A DNA stretch of 46,118 nt from CBDCRK01 sp965220955 (lineage in GTDB: Bacteria; Desulfobacterota; Binatia; Bin18; CBDCRK01), in contig CBDCRK010000028.1 in the NCBI GenBank assembly GCA_965220955.1, positions 1 through 46,118 on the forward strand. Direction: 5' to 3'. How positions within the stretch are numbered: the stretch's first letter is position 1; every line of letters begins with the position of its first letter. A model generated the notes under the pieces. The model searched no databases. It saw nothing but the letters and a program-made list of their open reading frames with translations, and had not been told where the DNA came from. Position numbers and translations under genes: made by a program. Positions 25,264 to 32,914 of the stretch are shown here, in pieces.

Positions 25264-25825
25264 ATGGCAAGGCCAAAAAGAAATAAGTTCACGGAGTTGT
25301 TTGTGTATGCTCTTAATGAATTTACAGAAGACGACTCTTGCTCTGACAAGCTTCGCCTATTGCTCTTCAACATAGACTTTTCAGCCTATCGTCATCTTGG
25401 CCACTCAGTAACTGGTCAAAAATATGAAGTCTTTAAGTCACTTCCTCTTCCCCAGGATTTTGTACCAATGCTAAAAGCATGGACAAAAGATAGTTTGGGT
25501 CTAACTCACGAACCAAATAAAATTCTCGAAAGAATGAAAGAAGAGGAGCATGAGGAGTACGGGTCTGCGTAAGGGAACGTTCTCTGTAGAAGAGCAGCTT
25601 ATTATTGAGAATACCATTCTAAATTTCCGGGATATGTCAGTAGAGCAAATCAGGGAGGAATTATCGCGCAATTTTATTGGCTGGGACCTAGCCAAGGAAG
25701 GAGAGACCATTCCCTACTCAGTGGCTTTGCTTGGAAGAGAGGAACTCACAGAAAAACAGCTAGAGCACGCAAAAATTGCTGAAGAACGTGCAAGGATGTG
25801 GCATGCCGAGCGTGCCGCCACTTAA
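25264..25825 (+). pseudogene. Panacea-domain (DUF4065/SocA-like) antitoxin, split by a frameshift
   Basis: The N-terminal frame (25264-25572) has DKLRLLLFNIDFSAYRHLG and SVTGQKYEVFKSLPLP, the KLxKLLYFxDF and TGxxY pattern of Panacea domains. The C-terminal frame (from 25550) has FSVEEQLIIENTILNFRDMS and GWDLAKEGETIPYSVALL, the usual end of this domain. The two would join if one G were absent from GGG near 25562. Together they make about 186 residues, normal for the family. Panacea antitoxins neutralise diverse toxins; the gene overlapping its 3' end encodes one. An AGGAGG site precedes ATG 25264, and the internal ATG 25550 has GAGGAGC upstream, so two coupled polypeptides are conceivable. Confidence 0.85.
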
Positions 25826-26075
25826 TCGCACTATCACCGAAGAGCCTTCGTTCCGTCAAGAGCTATTGGCAATTGAACCAGATCCACAAGCTGCTGATGT
25901 TTTGCTTGAAGGAGCTATATGGGTACTGTCACGAGACCCACGACAAGGCCGACACATAGGCGGACACTATTCTTTGACGTGGTACTTTACTATTACTAGA
26001 CCCAGTAAACCCTCTCTCACTCTCTATTATACGTTTGATGATAGAGAAGTGTTGCTTGTGTCTGTTCAGACATAA
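25803..26075 (+). CDS. RelE/ParE-like toxin partner of the Panacea antitoxin
   Basis: From ATG 25803 the product has 90 residues and overlaps the antitoxin end by 23 bases, a coupling typical of toxin-antitoxin pairs. The core GAIWVLSRDPRQGRHIGG, SLTWYF and LTLYYTFDDREVLLVSV follows the RelE/ParE fold: a helix, then strands with a basic residue, ending in a short beta-strand with V-x-L-x-x-V. Such toxins cleave mRNA on the ribosome or poison gyrase; which one is not clear. AAGGA lies about ten bases before the start. The stop codon directly abuts the right 34-bp direct repeat. Confidence 0.8.
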   Translation: MPSVPPLNRTITEEPSFRQELLAIEPDPQAADVLLEGAIWVLSRDPRQGRHIGGHYSLTWYFTITRPSKPSLTLYYTFDDREVLLVSVQT

Positions 26076-26109
26076 GGGAGGGATATTTTCAAGTCCAGAT
26101 CTACTTAGC
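26076..26109 (+). repeat. Right direct repeat of toxin-antitoxin cassette
   Basis: Second copy of the 34-base repeat (mismatches at two positions compared with 25214-25247). It begins at the base after the toxin stop codon. The start-to-start distance of the copies is 862 bases, which defines the apparent cassette unit. Confidence 0.88.
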
Positions 26110-26141
26110 GCGTAAAATAATAAATAGATACCTGCCAGACC

Positions 26142-26453
26142 TTAATCTAGCTCGACTTCGACCATATTCTCGGTGATATGGACCGGATAACTCCGGACCC
26201 CCTTGCGAGCCGGGCCGCGTTTCACCGCGCCGGATTCCAGATCGAACCGAGACCTGTGCGTGCGGCAGGTGACTGCTGTACCTGTTACTACCCCGTCCCA
26301 GAGGGGGAAGCGTTGGTGAGGACACGAATCATCAATGGCCAAGACACGGTCGCCAATATGAAAAAGGGCGAGGGCTCTTCCACCTGCCTTAACAGCTACG
26401 CCCCGCCCCTCGGGAAAATCCGCCAGCTTGCCCACCGCGACTCTTGTACCCAC
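26142..26453 (-). CDS. Rieske-type 2Fe-2S ferredoxin
   Basis: I choose GTG 26453 because AGGAGGG lies six bases before it; the longer frame to 26573 includes unlikely sequence. The 103-residue protein is a single Rieske domain: VAVGKLADFPEGRGVAV, FHIGDRVLAIDDSCPHQ with the first Cys/His pair (C-x-H), and CRTHRSRFDLESG with the second pair (C-x2-H). It would bind a 2Fe-2S cluster through two Cys and two His and shuttle electrons to an oxygenase or reductase. No oxygenase alpha subunit is adjacent. It converges on the toxin-antitoxin cassette with its stop 33 bases beyond the right repeat. Confidence 0.88.
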   Translation of the reverse strand: MGTRVAVGKLADFPEGRGVAVKAGGRALALFHIGDRVLAIDDSCPHQRFPLWDGVVTGTAVTCRTHRSRFDLESGAVKRGPARKGVRSYPVHITENMVEVELD

Positions 26454-26539
26454 GTTAGCCCTCCTGCAATTGCTCAATGGCCTATGATAGGCAGCTTCAT
26501 ATTTACCCCCACCTTGTGGCCCTAAGAAGAAGGCCGATG

Positions 26540-26911
26540 CTACTGGAGCAAGGTGTGGATGTTCTGCTCCCACTCCCGGCCGTTGAAGGATTCCACCGTC
26601 AGACTGGCTAGATCAACTTCCTCTAAGCACCGCACGTTGACATCAATTTTATCGGGATGAGAACGAGGAATACAAAAAGAGTGAATTCCACAGTATTGGC
26701 AAAAGTAATGTTTAGCCCTCTTGGTGTTGAATTGGTAGGTGGTCAAGGCGTCTTCCGAGGTCAACAGGTTGAAGTGCTCAGGATCCACAATCAGGTGTAG
26801 ATAGCCCTTTGGGGTGCAAATTGAGCAATTGCATTCTACCACGCGGTTGAGGTCTGCTGTAACCTCGAATCTCACCTTGCCGCAATGGCACCCTCCTCTA
26901 TAAGTCTTCAT
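26540..26911 (-). CDS. GFA/CENP-V-family zinc protein
   Basis: I place the start at ATG 26911 (MKTYRGGCHCGKVRFEV), with CTGGAG upstream; the frame continues further but lacks signals. The 123-residue protein carries the GFA (glutathione-dependent formaldehyde-activating) cysteine set: GGCHCGKV, CNCSIC and YFCQYCGIHSFC. These bind two zinc ions. Family members act as S-hydroxymethylglutathione-forming proteins, or have unknown roles. It follows the 3-hydroxyisobutyrate-type dehydrogenase by 140 bases on the same strand. The stop lies 86 bases before the Rieske gene start. Confidence 0.9.
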   Translation of the reverse strand: MKTYRGGCHCGKVRFEVTADLNRVVECNCSICTPKGYLHLIVDPEHFNLLTSEDALTTYQFNTKRAKHYFCQYCGIHSFCIPRSHPDKIDVNVRCLEEVDLASLTVESFNGREWEQNIHTLLQ

Positions 26912-27051
26912 TTTTTTCTCCAGGCAAATAGGGTGACTTTTTTTGACAGAATTCCCCAGGATGTGCAAGTAAGATGTGCAAGTAAGGGGAGGGTAAAGAC
27001 AAGATAATCTTACCGTTGCAAAATTATGATTATATTGTCTGGCTGACTTAT

Positions 27052-27942
27052 TCATTGATGTGTGTTGCCGGCCAGCCGTGCCAAGACTTTGGCTAGACTT
27101 TGTGTACCCTGTTGTCCATCACCATAGGCCTGAGCGGAACCAAAGAACTGATGGACAAGAGAGGTCGCCGGCAAGACGGCCCCGGCGGAGGCAGCGCTTG
27201 ATAAAATGATTCGGAGATCCTTTTGTACCAGGTCTACCATAAAGCCAGGGGCAAAATCGCTCGCCACAATGCGAGGACCCAGATTGGCCAGCTGCCAGCT
27301 CCCGGCTGCACCGCCCTTCACCGCCTCGATCATGACCTGGGGATCAAGCCCGCTTTTTTGGGCAAAGGCGAGCGCCTCGCTTACGGCTAGCAGGTTAACT
27401 GAGACCAGGATCTGGTTGCACAATTTGGTCAGCTGCCCGCAACCAATCGGACCACAATGGGTGATGCTCTTGCCCATGACTTCCAGAATTGGACGAACTC
27501 TTTGGAAGGCCTCTGGCGTGCCACCTGCCATAATGGCCAGTGTTGCATTCTTGGCTCCCACGTCCCCACCTGAGACCGGGGCATCAACCAGAGTGCAGTT
27601 TTTGGCCCGCAACTTTTGATCCAGGGCCCGCTCTACCTCCGGAGAAATTGTGCTCATGTCGATAACAACGGAGTTAGGCCGAATGCCCTCGAGGACTCCC
27701 TTTGGCCCGGCCACAACCTCCTCTACGTCTGGGGAATCAGAGACGATGGTTATGATAACCTCCGATTTTGCGGCAACCTCGGCTGGCGAGGCTGCCACTT
27801 TGGCGCCTTGGGAGGCCAGTTCTTCTGTTTTTGCCTGGGTGCGGTTATAGACGGTGAGCGGGTAGTCTGCCTGCAGAATATGCCCGGCCATAGGACGGCC
27901 CATAATACCCAGACCAATAAACCCCACTTGCGGCTTCTGCAT
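27052..27942 (-). CDS. 3-hydroxyisobutyrate dehydrogenase-family NAD(P) oxidoreductase
   Basis: The 296-residue protein is a beta-hydroxyacid dehydrogenase. It begins with the Rossmann motif VGFIGLGIMGRPMAGH, has DAPVSGGDVGAKNATLAIMAGG (substrate-binding loop) and the catalytic lysine in GCGQLTKLCNQIL. A hydrophobic helix with KDLRIILSSA follows in the all-alpha dimer domain. Members include 3-hydroxyisobutyrate, tartronate semialdehyde and glyoxylate/succinic semialdehyde reductases; which one applies here is not evident. The ribosome site is weak (a run of GGGGGGAA precedes the ATG). It is the first gene of the minus-strand group HIBADH-GFA-Rieske. Confidence 0.92.
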   Translation of the reverse strand: MQKPQVGFIGLGIMGRPMAGHILQADYPLTVYNRTQAKTEELASQGAKVAASPAEVAAKSEVIITIVSDSPDVEEVVAGPKGVLEGIRPNSVVIDMSTISPEVERALDQKLRAKNCTLVDAPVSGGDVGAKNATLAIMAGGTPEAFQRVRPILEVMGKSITHCGPIGCGQLTKLCNQILVSVNLLAVSEALAFAQKSGLDPQVMIEAVKGGAAGSWQLANLGPRIVASDFAPGFMVDLVQKDLRIILSSAASAGAVLPATSLVHQFFGSAQAYGDGQQGTQSLAKVLARLAGNTHQ

Positions 27943-28325
27943 AAAAGATTCCCCCCCGTGATAATGTTGTTGTAGTAATGTTGTTTAAAGATGTGGCTGA
28001 GTTCCTTGACCGCTAGAGCGGTTTTCATCTGAGCCTGCCAACTCCCTAGGTGTCCAGCTACGAAAACAGGCTGTTTTTAGTGCGGGTTTTGGTAAATGGA
28101 ACTGCAAACCGCTCTAAAGCACTTTCGGTTGCACATGACAAGGGTGCCTTATCAACAATATAATATTATAATATTGAGTTTCCTTGTCTTGCTGCCCACT
28201 GAGCGCTTTATACCTGATCTGCCGAATCAGCTTGCCAATCGTCCGGGCTGGTGTTTGTAAGTGGGTTAGAGTTCTGCTATGAGGGGGACATTACTAAGAT
28301 TATTAAGTCGGTGAGGTAATCGATT
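27943..28325. promoter_or_regulatory. Divergent promoter region with AT-rich palindrome
   Basis: These 383 bases part the minus-strand dehydrogenase from the plus-strand cyclase gene. A 14-bp perfect palindrome, AATATTATAATATT, lies at 28162-28175 in the most AT-rich stretch and could be an operator or the core of a promoter. A small hairpin ACCGCT-AG-AGCGGT followed by TTTT lies at 28009-28025. No gene was found. Confidence 0.5.
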
Positions 28326-29261
28326 ATGGCAGCACATACCGATCTAACCGAAGCACAGGTTACGGAGTTTTTTACCAGTTTAAGTAACTGGGGGAAGTGG
28401 GGTCCAAACGACCAGTTTGGTGCTCTGAACTATATTACTCCGGCAAAGCGCGCGCAGGCAACTGGCCTGGTGCAAGAGGGAAAGACAGTCTCTTTGGCTT
28501 TGCCGCTAGCCACCACTCCTTCTGCCGACAATCCTACGCCGGTTGTTCACCTGATGATGCAAACCGGAGAGTTGGAGGAAGCTATGGTCCCGCTTCCTTA
28601 TAGCGCGGATTATTTTGCTATTGCTCCCCACGGTTTGGCTAACACGCACATCGATGCCCTCTGCCATGTTTTCCACCAGGGCAAAATGTATAACGGCTAT
28701 CCAGCAACGGACGTGACCGTTCATGGCGCCCGCAATGGTGCTATTGATGCCATCAAAGATGGTATTGTTACTCGTGGGGTTCTCCTCGATATTCCCCGGG
28801 TGAAAGGCAAAAACTGGCTTGAGCCTGGAGAGGCCATTTTTCCCGAGGACCTGGATGCTGCCGAAAAGGCCGCAGGTATGCAGGTCGAAGAGGGAGATGT
28901 GCTTTTTGTACGTACGGGTCGCCACGCGCGCATCCGCGCAAGTGGAACCTGGGACAGTTTTCAGGAGGGGCTGGCCGGGCTGCACGCTTCTTGTCTACCC
29001 TGGATCTATGAGCGGCGCGTTGCGGCCATGGGCTCGGATGGGGCCAGTGACCTTATTCCCAGTGGTTTCGACAACATTATGCTTCCTATCCATCTGGTAA
29101 CAATTGTAGCTATGGGGTTCCACCTCTTGGATAACTGTGACCTTGAAGGGGTCGGCGAGGCCTGCGCCGCACGGTCGCGCTGGATGTTTTTATTAGCTGT
29201 GGCACCTCTGGTGCTCAATCGCGGCACAGCTTCCCCGGTTAATCCGCTGGCTATCTTTTAG
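28326..29261 (+). CDS. Cyclase-family (kynurenine formamidase-like) hydrolase
   Basis: The 311-residue protein belongs to the cyclase/KynB metal-hydrolase family. It has the metal motif H-x3-T-H-I-D-x3-H in HGLANTHIDALCHVF, and GDVLFVRTGRHARI, then LAGLHASCLPWI further on. An additional NWGKWGPNDQFGALNYITP segment near the N-terminus is seen in a subgroup from soil and marine bacteria. Members hydrolyse N-formyl amides, lactones or cyclic imides. The ribosome site is weak (GTGAGG). The next gene, an amidohydrolase, starts 105 bases later behind a 22-bp tandem repeat; the two probably act on related substrates. Confidence 0.9.
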   Translation: MAAHTDLTEAQVTEFFTSLSNWGKWGPNDQFGALNYITPAKRAQATGLVQEGKTVSLALPLATTPSADNPTPVVHLMMQTGELEEAMVPLPYSADYFAIAPHGLANTHIDALCHVFHQGKMYNGYPATDVTVHGARNGAIDAIKDGIVTRGVLLDIPRVKGKNWLEPGEAIFPEDLDAAEKAAGMQVEEGDVLFVRTGRHARIRASGTWDSFQEGLAGLHASCLPWIYERRVAAMGSDGASDLIPSGFDNIMLPIHLVTIVAMGFHLLDNCDLEGVGEACAARSRWMFLLAVAPLVLNRGTASPVNPLAIF

Positions 29262-29298
29262 TGCCGGTGGCGTAAACTTTTAGTGCCGTGGGTGTAAA
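29255..29298. repeat. 22-bp imperfect tandem duplication at the cyclase gene end
   Basis: CTTTTAGTGCCGGTGGCGTAAA (29255-29276) is followed directly by a second, slightly altered copy (29277-29298). The first copy contains the stop codon of the cyclase gene. It sits between two genes that appear to form one operon. Confidence 0.75.
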
Positions 29299-29366
29299 CT
29301 GGGGAAAAGATGAAGCATTTATATCTACGTAAATGTTAACGTAAACAAAACTAAGGAGGGTTAGCT

Positions 29367-30644
29367 ATGGCACGCATTTTCTTTAGAGGGGCCAATCTGA
29401 TTGATGGGATCAACGCTCCTCAGCCCAACGCTACGGTGGTTGTGGAGGGCGAGCGTATTGTGACGGTAGCCACCAATGGAAACAGCCCTCAGCCAACACC
29501 GCAGGACACCGTGGTCGACCTCTATGACAAAACCCTTATGCCGGGAATGGTCATGTGCCACTTTCACTCGGCTTATGACAATATTTCCAGCCTTGATGAT
29601 ATTGATCTCAAACATCCTTCCACCTACTTGACATTGGTGGCCGCCAAGAATGCCGAGGACCTGCTACTCTGTGGCTACACTGGAGCGGTAGGGGCAGGCA
29701 CCGTACACAACATCGACGTGACCTTAAAGAAGGCTATCAATGCCGGGCTTATTCGTGGTCCTCGCATTATGGCTTGCGGCCGGGATGTGGTCACCACGGG
29801 CGACTCGGTAGATGCCCATCCCGGATTCTGGAAGATTGGCATGGAGGGGCTTGCCGCTATTTGTGATGGACCGGCCGAGTTTCGTAAAGCCGTGCGGGAG
29901 GAGGTCAAGAAAGGGGTGGATATTATTAAGCTCTACCCCACAGGAGGCCATGGGCTTCCCTGGCCGGCCGACGTGATGACCATGAGCTACGATGAGATGG
30001 AAGCCGCCGCCCAGGCTGCCCACGAACGGGGCAGAAAAATTCGTGGCCATATTGTATCGAAAAAGGGCATCCTGGCCGCTGTAGAGGCAGGAATCGACGT
30101 GATAGATCATGGTGATCTCATGGACGATGTATGTATTGAAGCCATGGCCAAGGCCGGCTCCGTTGTGGTGCCAAGCCTTTACTTCCCCTTCAAAGTCATT
30201 GAGGATCACCGCAAGACAGGAGACGCGGGAGCTGCTTACTTTGTGGAAAAGATGCAGCAGGGGCTTGAAATCGCCAGCCGCACTCTACCCAAGGCCCAGG
30301 CCGCGGGGGTGAAGTTTGTGGTGGGGGATGACTTTGGCGCGGCCCCACTGCTGCATGGGGAATACGCCCGGGAGCTGGAAGCCTATGTAAGAGTGGGTAT
30401 CTCGCCGCTTGATGTGATTACCTGGGCAACCCGCAACGGCGCTGACCTCATGGGTATGAAAGATGACCTGGGCACCATTGAAGCCGGCAAGCTGGCCGAC
30501 CTGCTTGTGGTAGAAGGGAATCCGGCACAGGACATCACTGTGTTGCAGGAAAAAGGCCGTCTTTGCGCCATTATGAAGGGCGGCCAGTTTGTCGAGTGTA
30601 AGCTTACTCCTACCCCAGTCCAGGAAAGCCAGGCGGCAGCCTGA
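29367..30644 (+). CDS. Amidohydrolase-family protein (imidazolonepropionase-like)
   Basis: The 425-residue TIM-barrel hydrolase starts with FRGANLIDGINAP and has the metal site HFHSAYD (H-x-H), a VDIIKLYPTGG lysine region, IRGHIVSKKG, a DVIDHGD motif, and the final aspartate in VGDDFGAAPL. A metal-free beta-sandwich is formed by the N- and C-terminal strands (ending LVVEGNPAQDI). Members hydrolyse amides, cyclic ureas or imides and lactams, and include prolidase-like enzymes. An AAGGAGGG site precedes the ATG. It follows the cyclase-family gene and ends with a 10-bp hairpin. The substrate is not predictable. Confidence 0.93.
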   Translation: MARIFFRGANLIDGINAPQPNATVVVEGERIVTVATNGNSPQPTPQDTVVDLYDKTLMPGMVMCHFHSAYDNISSLDDIDLKHPSTYLTLVAAKNAEDLLLCGYTGAVGAGTVHNIDVTLKKAINAGLIRGPRIMACGRDVVTTGDSVDAHPGFWKIGMEGLAAICDGPAEFRKAVREEVKKGVDIIKLYPTGGHGLPWPADVMTMSYDEMEAAAQAAHERGRKIRGHIVSKKGILAAVEAGIDVIDHGDLMDDVCIEAMAKAGSVVVPSLYFPFKVIEDHRKTGDAGAAYFVEKMQQGLEIASRTLPKAQAAGVKFVVGDDFGAAPLLHGEYARELEAYVRVGISPLDVITWATRNGADLMGMKDDLGTIEAGKLADLLVVEGNPAQDITVLQEKGRLCAIMKGGQFVECKLTPTPVQESQAAA

Positions 30645-30707
30645 GGTCTCACTGCTGTGAGGGCTCACTTCTGAGTTGTGACAGTCGGCAGAAGTCTTGA
30701 TCAGGTA

Positions 30708-30736
30708 AGGAGCGGTGACATATGGACACCGCTCCT
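30708..30736 (+). terminator. Stem-loop between amidohydrolase and tRNA-Cys
   Basis: AGGAGCGGTG (30708-30717) pairs perfectly with CACCGCTCCT (30727-30736), with a 9-base loop. It lies 64 bases past the amidohydrolase stop and 19 bases before the tRNA. There is no long T-run, so termination efficiency is uncertain. Confidence 0.6.
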
Positions 30737-30754
30737 CCTAGCCCTCTAGTAAAT

Positions 30755-30827
30755 GGCGGCGTACCCAAGTGGTTAAGGGAGAGGTCTGCAAAACCTCCAT
30801 TCACCGGTTCGAATCCGGTCGCCGCCT
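30755..30827 (+). tRNA. tRNA-Cys (GCA)
   Basis: Acceptor GGCGGCG pairs with CGCCGCC, discriminator T. The anticodon loop CTGCAAA gives GCA, closed by AGGT/ACCT. The T arm is CCGG-TTCGAAT-CCGG. CCA is not encoded. Confidence 0.95.
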
Positions 30828-30863
30828 TTGACCCTACAAGCTGCTTTCCCTTCTGGTCATTTC

Positions 30864-31667
30864 TCAGTCGAAATTGTTGCTCTCTGCCAGTTCTGCGCTC
30901 ACGCCAAAGCATACGCCTCGTTTGGAGGCCTTAATAAAGTGCAAAAGGTAAGCCACGTCCTCGGATGGGTTTTCTGCCTCTATCTCTTGCACGGTTCTGG
31001 CCATATTGACCCGGCGGCGAAAGAGCCGGGCAAAGGCCCGGCGGACTTCGTGGATACGCTTGCTGCCGTACCCGGCTCGCTTCAGACCTAGCAGATTGAC
31101 TCCCCTAACTGTGTGGGTACCATCCATGATGCAAAAGGGTGGGACATCGCGGCTAGTGCGGGAAAGACCTCTCAAGAGGGCAAGCTTGCCAATGCGAACA
31201 AATTGGTGAACAACGCAGTTGCCCGAGATAAAAGCTTGATCTTCCACTTGGACATAGCCCGCGAGTAGAGCACCCCCGGCTATAATGGTGTGATTGCCAA
31301 TCTGGCAGTTATGAGCCACATGGGAATGATGCATGAAGAAATTGTTGTTGCCAATGACCGTTGCGCTGCCCTCTGTTGTTCCCCTGTGAATCTGGGCATG
31401 CTCGCGGATAATATTGCGGCAGCCAATAAAGAGATGGGTCTTATAGCCTCGATAAGCCAGGTCTTGGGGCTCATGACCAATCACTGCCCCTATGTGGATA
31501 ACGTTGTCCTCACCAATCTCCGTCCAGCCTGTGAGATATGCGTGGGCCATTACTTTGGTCCCGCTGCCCACCTTCACCGCCCCGTCAATGACCACATAAG
31601 GACCAATTTCGGCCTGGGGATGGATTTCCGCCTGGAAGTCAATAATGGCGGTGGGATGAATGGACAT
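30864..31667 (-). CDS. lpxA: Acyl-ACP--UDP-N-acetylglucosamine O-acyltransferase
   Basis: The 267-residue protein begins with hexapeptide repeats (IHPTAIIDFQAEIHPQAEIG) of the left-handed beta-helix, contains the catalytic histidine region MHHSHVAHNCQIGNHTII, and has the C-terminal helical part with GLKRAGY and an R-x-x-F-R-R run. LpxA acylates UDP-GlcNAc at the 3-OH, the first step of lipid A synthesis. It proves a lipopolysaccharide-bearing outer membrane. Other lpx genes that often flank it (lpxD, fabZ, lpxB) are absent; it stands between tRNA-Cys and yacG. It precedes no obvious operon partner and ends 37 bases after the tRNA. Confidence 0.95.
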   Translation of the reverse strand: MSIHPTAIIDFQAEIHPQAEIGPYVVIDGAVKVGSGTKVMAHAYLTGWTEIGEDNVIHIGAVIGHEPQDLAYRGYKTHLFIGCRNIIREHAQIHRGTTEGSATVIGNNNFFMHHSHVAHNCQIGNHTIIAGGALLAGYVQVEDQAFISGNCVVHQFVRIGKLALLRGLSRTSRDVPPFCIMDGTHTVRGVNLLGLKRAGYGSKRIHEVRRAFARLFRRRVNMARTVQEIEAENPSEDVAYLLHFIKASKRGVCFGVSAELAESNNFD

Positions 31668-31712
31668 AGAGTTTGCAGACAGCGGGTTGAGGGTAGAGTG
31701 AGAGAGGGTCTT

Positions 31713-31916
31713 TTAGGCTTTTTGTTTTTTGCTTTCTGTTCTTTCTTCTTCAAGGACTATCTCTGGGCTTACTTTCTCTCCAGGGATGCGATAGTCCTCG
31801 CTTGCCCAGGCACCCAGGTCAATAGTACGGCAACGTTTTGAGCAAAAAGGACGGTATGGGTTTCCTTTCCACAGGCCTTCTTTGTGACAGATGGGACACT
31901 TTGCCTTGGTTAGCAT
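31713..31916 (-). CDS. yacG: DNA gyrase inhibitor YacG (zinc-finger protein)
   Basis: The 67-residue protein shows the YacG zinc finger: CPICHKEGLWKGNPYRPFCS-x-R-C with four cysteines at about residues 7, 10, 26 and 30, and the following RTIDLGAWASEDYRIPGE segment. YacG binds GyrB and inhibits gyrase in E. coli; its general role in other bacteria is unclear. It lies 45 bases upstream of lpxA on the same strand, and the pair may be cotranscribed. Length is normal. Confidence 0.92.
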   Translation of the reverse strand: MLTKAKCPICHKEGLWKGNPYRPFCSKRCRTIDLGAWASEDYRIPGEKVSPEIVLEEERTESKKQKA

Positions 31917-32006
31917 AGTGAGGAAAGAAGAAAAGAGCCACTTCCTGTTTGGCAGCTTTTGCCCGCGGGCAGCCGATTATTAGGTTTAGGTTATTGTCGG
32001 AAGTGA

Positions 32007-32078
<72 letters not shown>

Positions 32079-32092
32079 TCCTAAAAAAATGC

Positions 32093-32208
32093 CCCGGCCT
32101 CTTCCTACTCTCCCACAGAGGAAACCCTGCAGTACCATGGGCGCTAGAGGGCTTAACGGCCGTGTTCGGGATGGGAACGGGTGTGACCCCTCCGCTATTG
32201 AGACCGAG
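32093..32208 (-). rRNA. rrf: 5S ribosomal RNA, solitary copy
   Basis: The minus strand carries the 5S core: GGTCACACCCGTTCCCATCC, CGAACACGG, GTTAAGCCC and GGGAGAGTAGG in the right order. Helix I forms between CTCGGTCTC and GAGGCCGGG (with G-U pairs), giving a length of about 116. No 23S or 16S sequence lies upstream, because gmhA begins 92 bases away in the other direction. The 5S is thus unlinked from a full rRNA operon in this window and is followed by tRNA-Gly. End positions are approximate to one or two bases. Confidence 0.94.
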
Positions 32209-32225
32209 ACAAAGTTGTTCTGCTC

Positions 32226-32253
32226 TAGGTATCACAAACTCCTTCCCTGTCAA
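32226..32253 (-). promoter_or_regulatory. Promoter of 5S rRNA and tRNA-Gly
   Basis: Minus-strand TTGACA (32248-32253) and TACCTA (32226-32231) are spaced 16 bases apart. The start would fall about 10 bases before the 5S 5' end. The -35 box is part of the inverted repeat TGTCAAG-CCTGC-CTTGACA shared with the opposite promoter. Confidence 0.65.
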
Positions 32254-32260
32254 GCCTGCC

Positions 32261-32290
32261 TTGACAGCCCTAGGAGCAGCAGCTTAAGAT
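32261..32290 (+). promoter_or_regulatory. Promoter of gmhA, divergent from 5S
   Basis: Plus-strand TTGACA (32261-32266) and TAAGAT (32285-32290) are spaced 18 bases. Transcription would begin at about 32297-32300, almost at the gmhA ATG (32301), predicting a leaderless or near-leaderless transcript. Two -35 boxes of opposite orientation thus lie back to back. Confidence 0.5.
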
Positions 32291-32300
32291 TCTGTTATCT

Positions 32301-32876
32301 ATGAAGAAGAAAATACAGGAGATTTTCGCCGCCAGCCTAGCTGCCCAGCAACAGTTTCTGGCAGAAAATACTGACACCCTGGTGACGGTTGTGAATCTGC
32401 TTGCTCGGACCTTTACCTCTGGAGGAAAACTTCTGCTCTTTGGCAATGGGGGGAGCGCGGCTGATGCCCAACATATTGCTGCTGAGTTTGTCAACCGCTA
32501 CTTGATAGAACGGCCTCCTTTGCCAGCCCTTGCGCTAACCACAGACACCTCTGTGCTTACTAGCATAGCAAACGATGGCAGTTTTCCTGAGGTTTTTGCC
32601 AAGCAGGTTAGGGCACTGGGCCGGGCCGGGGATGCGGCCCTTGCCATTTCTACTAGCGGCAACTCTCCTAATGTGCTTAAGGCCCTGGAGGTGTGCCGGG
32701 AAATGGGTATCTCTATGGTGGGCTTAACCGGTAGTGAGGGTGGGGAACTGGCCAGTAGGGTTGATTATCTCTTACGGGTTCCTGCGGCTATCACCCCGCG
32801 TATCCAGGAGACCCACATCCTCATTGGTCACATCCTCTGTGAATTGGTAGAAGAGTTCCTTTTCGGGCCGGAATAG
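32301..32876 (+). CDS. gmhA: Phosphoheptose isomerase (sedoheptulose-7-phosphate isomerase)
   Basis: The 191-residue SIS-domain protein has the GmhA pattern: LLFGNGGSAADAQHIAAEFV, ALTTDTSVLTSIANDGSF, AISTSGNSPNVLKALE and the C-terminal QETHILIGHILCELVE. It converts sedoheptulose 7-phosphate to D-glycero-D-manno-heptose 7-phosphate for the inner core of LPS. No ribosome site precedes ATG 32301; a predicted promoter ends ten bases before it, so translation may be leaderless. It begins a plus-strand unit with the next two genes (gap of 38 bases) and supports the LPS theme with lpxA. Confidence 0.95.
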   Translation: MKKKIQEIFAASLAAQQQFLAENTDTLVTVVNLLARTFTSGGKLLLFGNGGSAADAQHIAAEFVNRYLIERPPLPALALTTDTSVLTSIANDGSFPEVFAKQVRALGRAGDAALAISTSGNSPNVLKALEVCREMGISMVGLTGSEGGELASRVDYLLRVPAAITPRIQETHILIGHILCELVEEFLFGPE

Positions 32877-32914
32877 GGATACAGAAATAGATCTCTCTCT
32901 GGACTCTATCTACT

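Noticed and set aside
25157..26109. Integron cassette (attC) explanation for the toxin-antitoxin unit
   Set aside because: The repeats lack RYYYAAC and GTTRRRY core sites, and no integrase is present.
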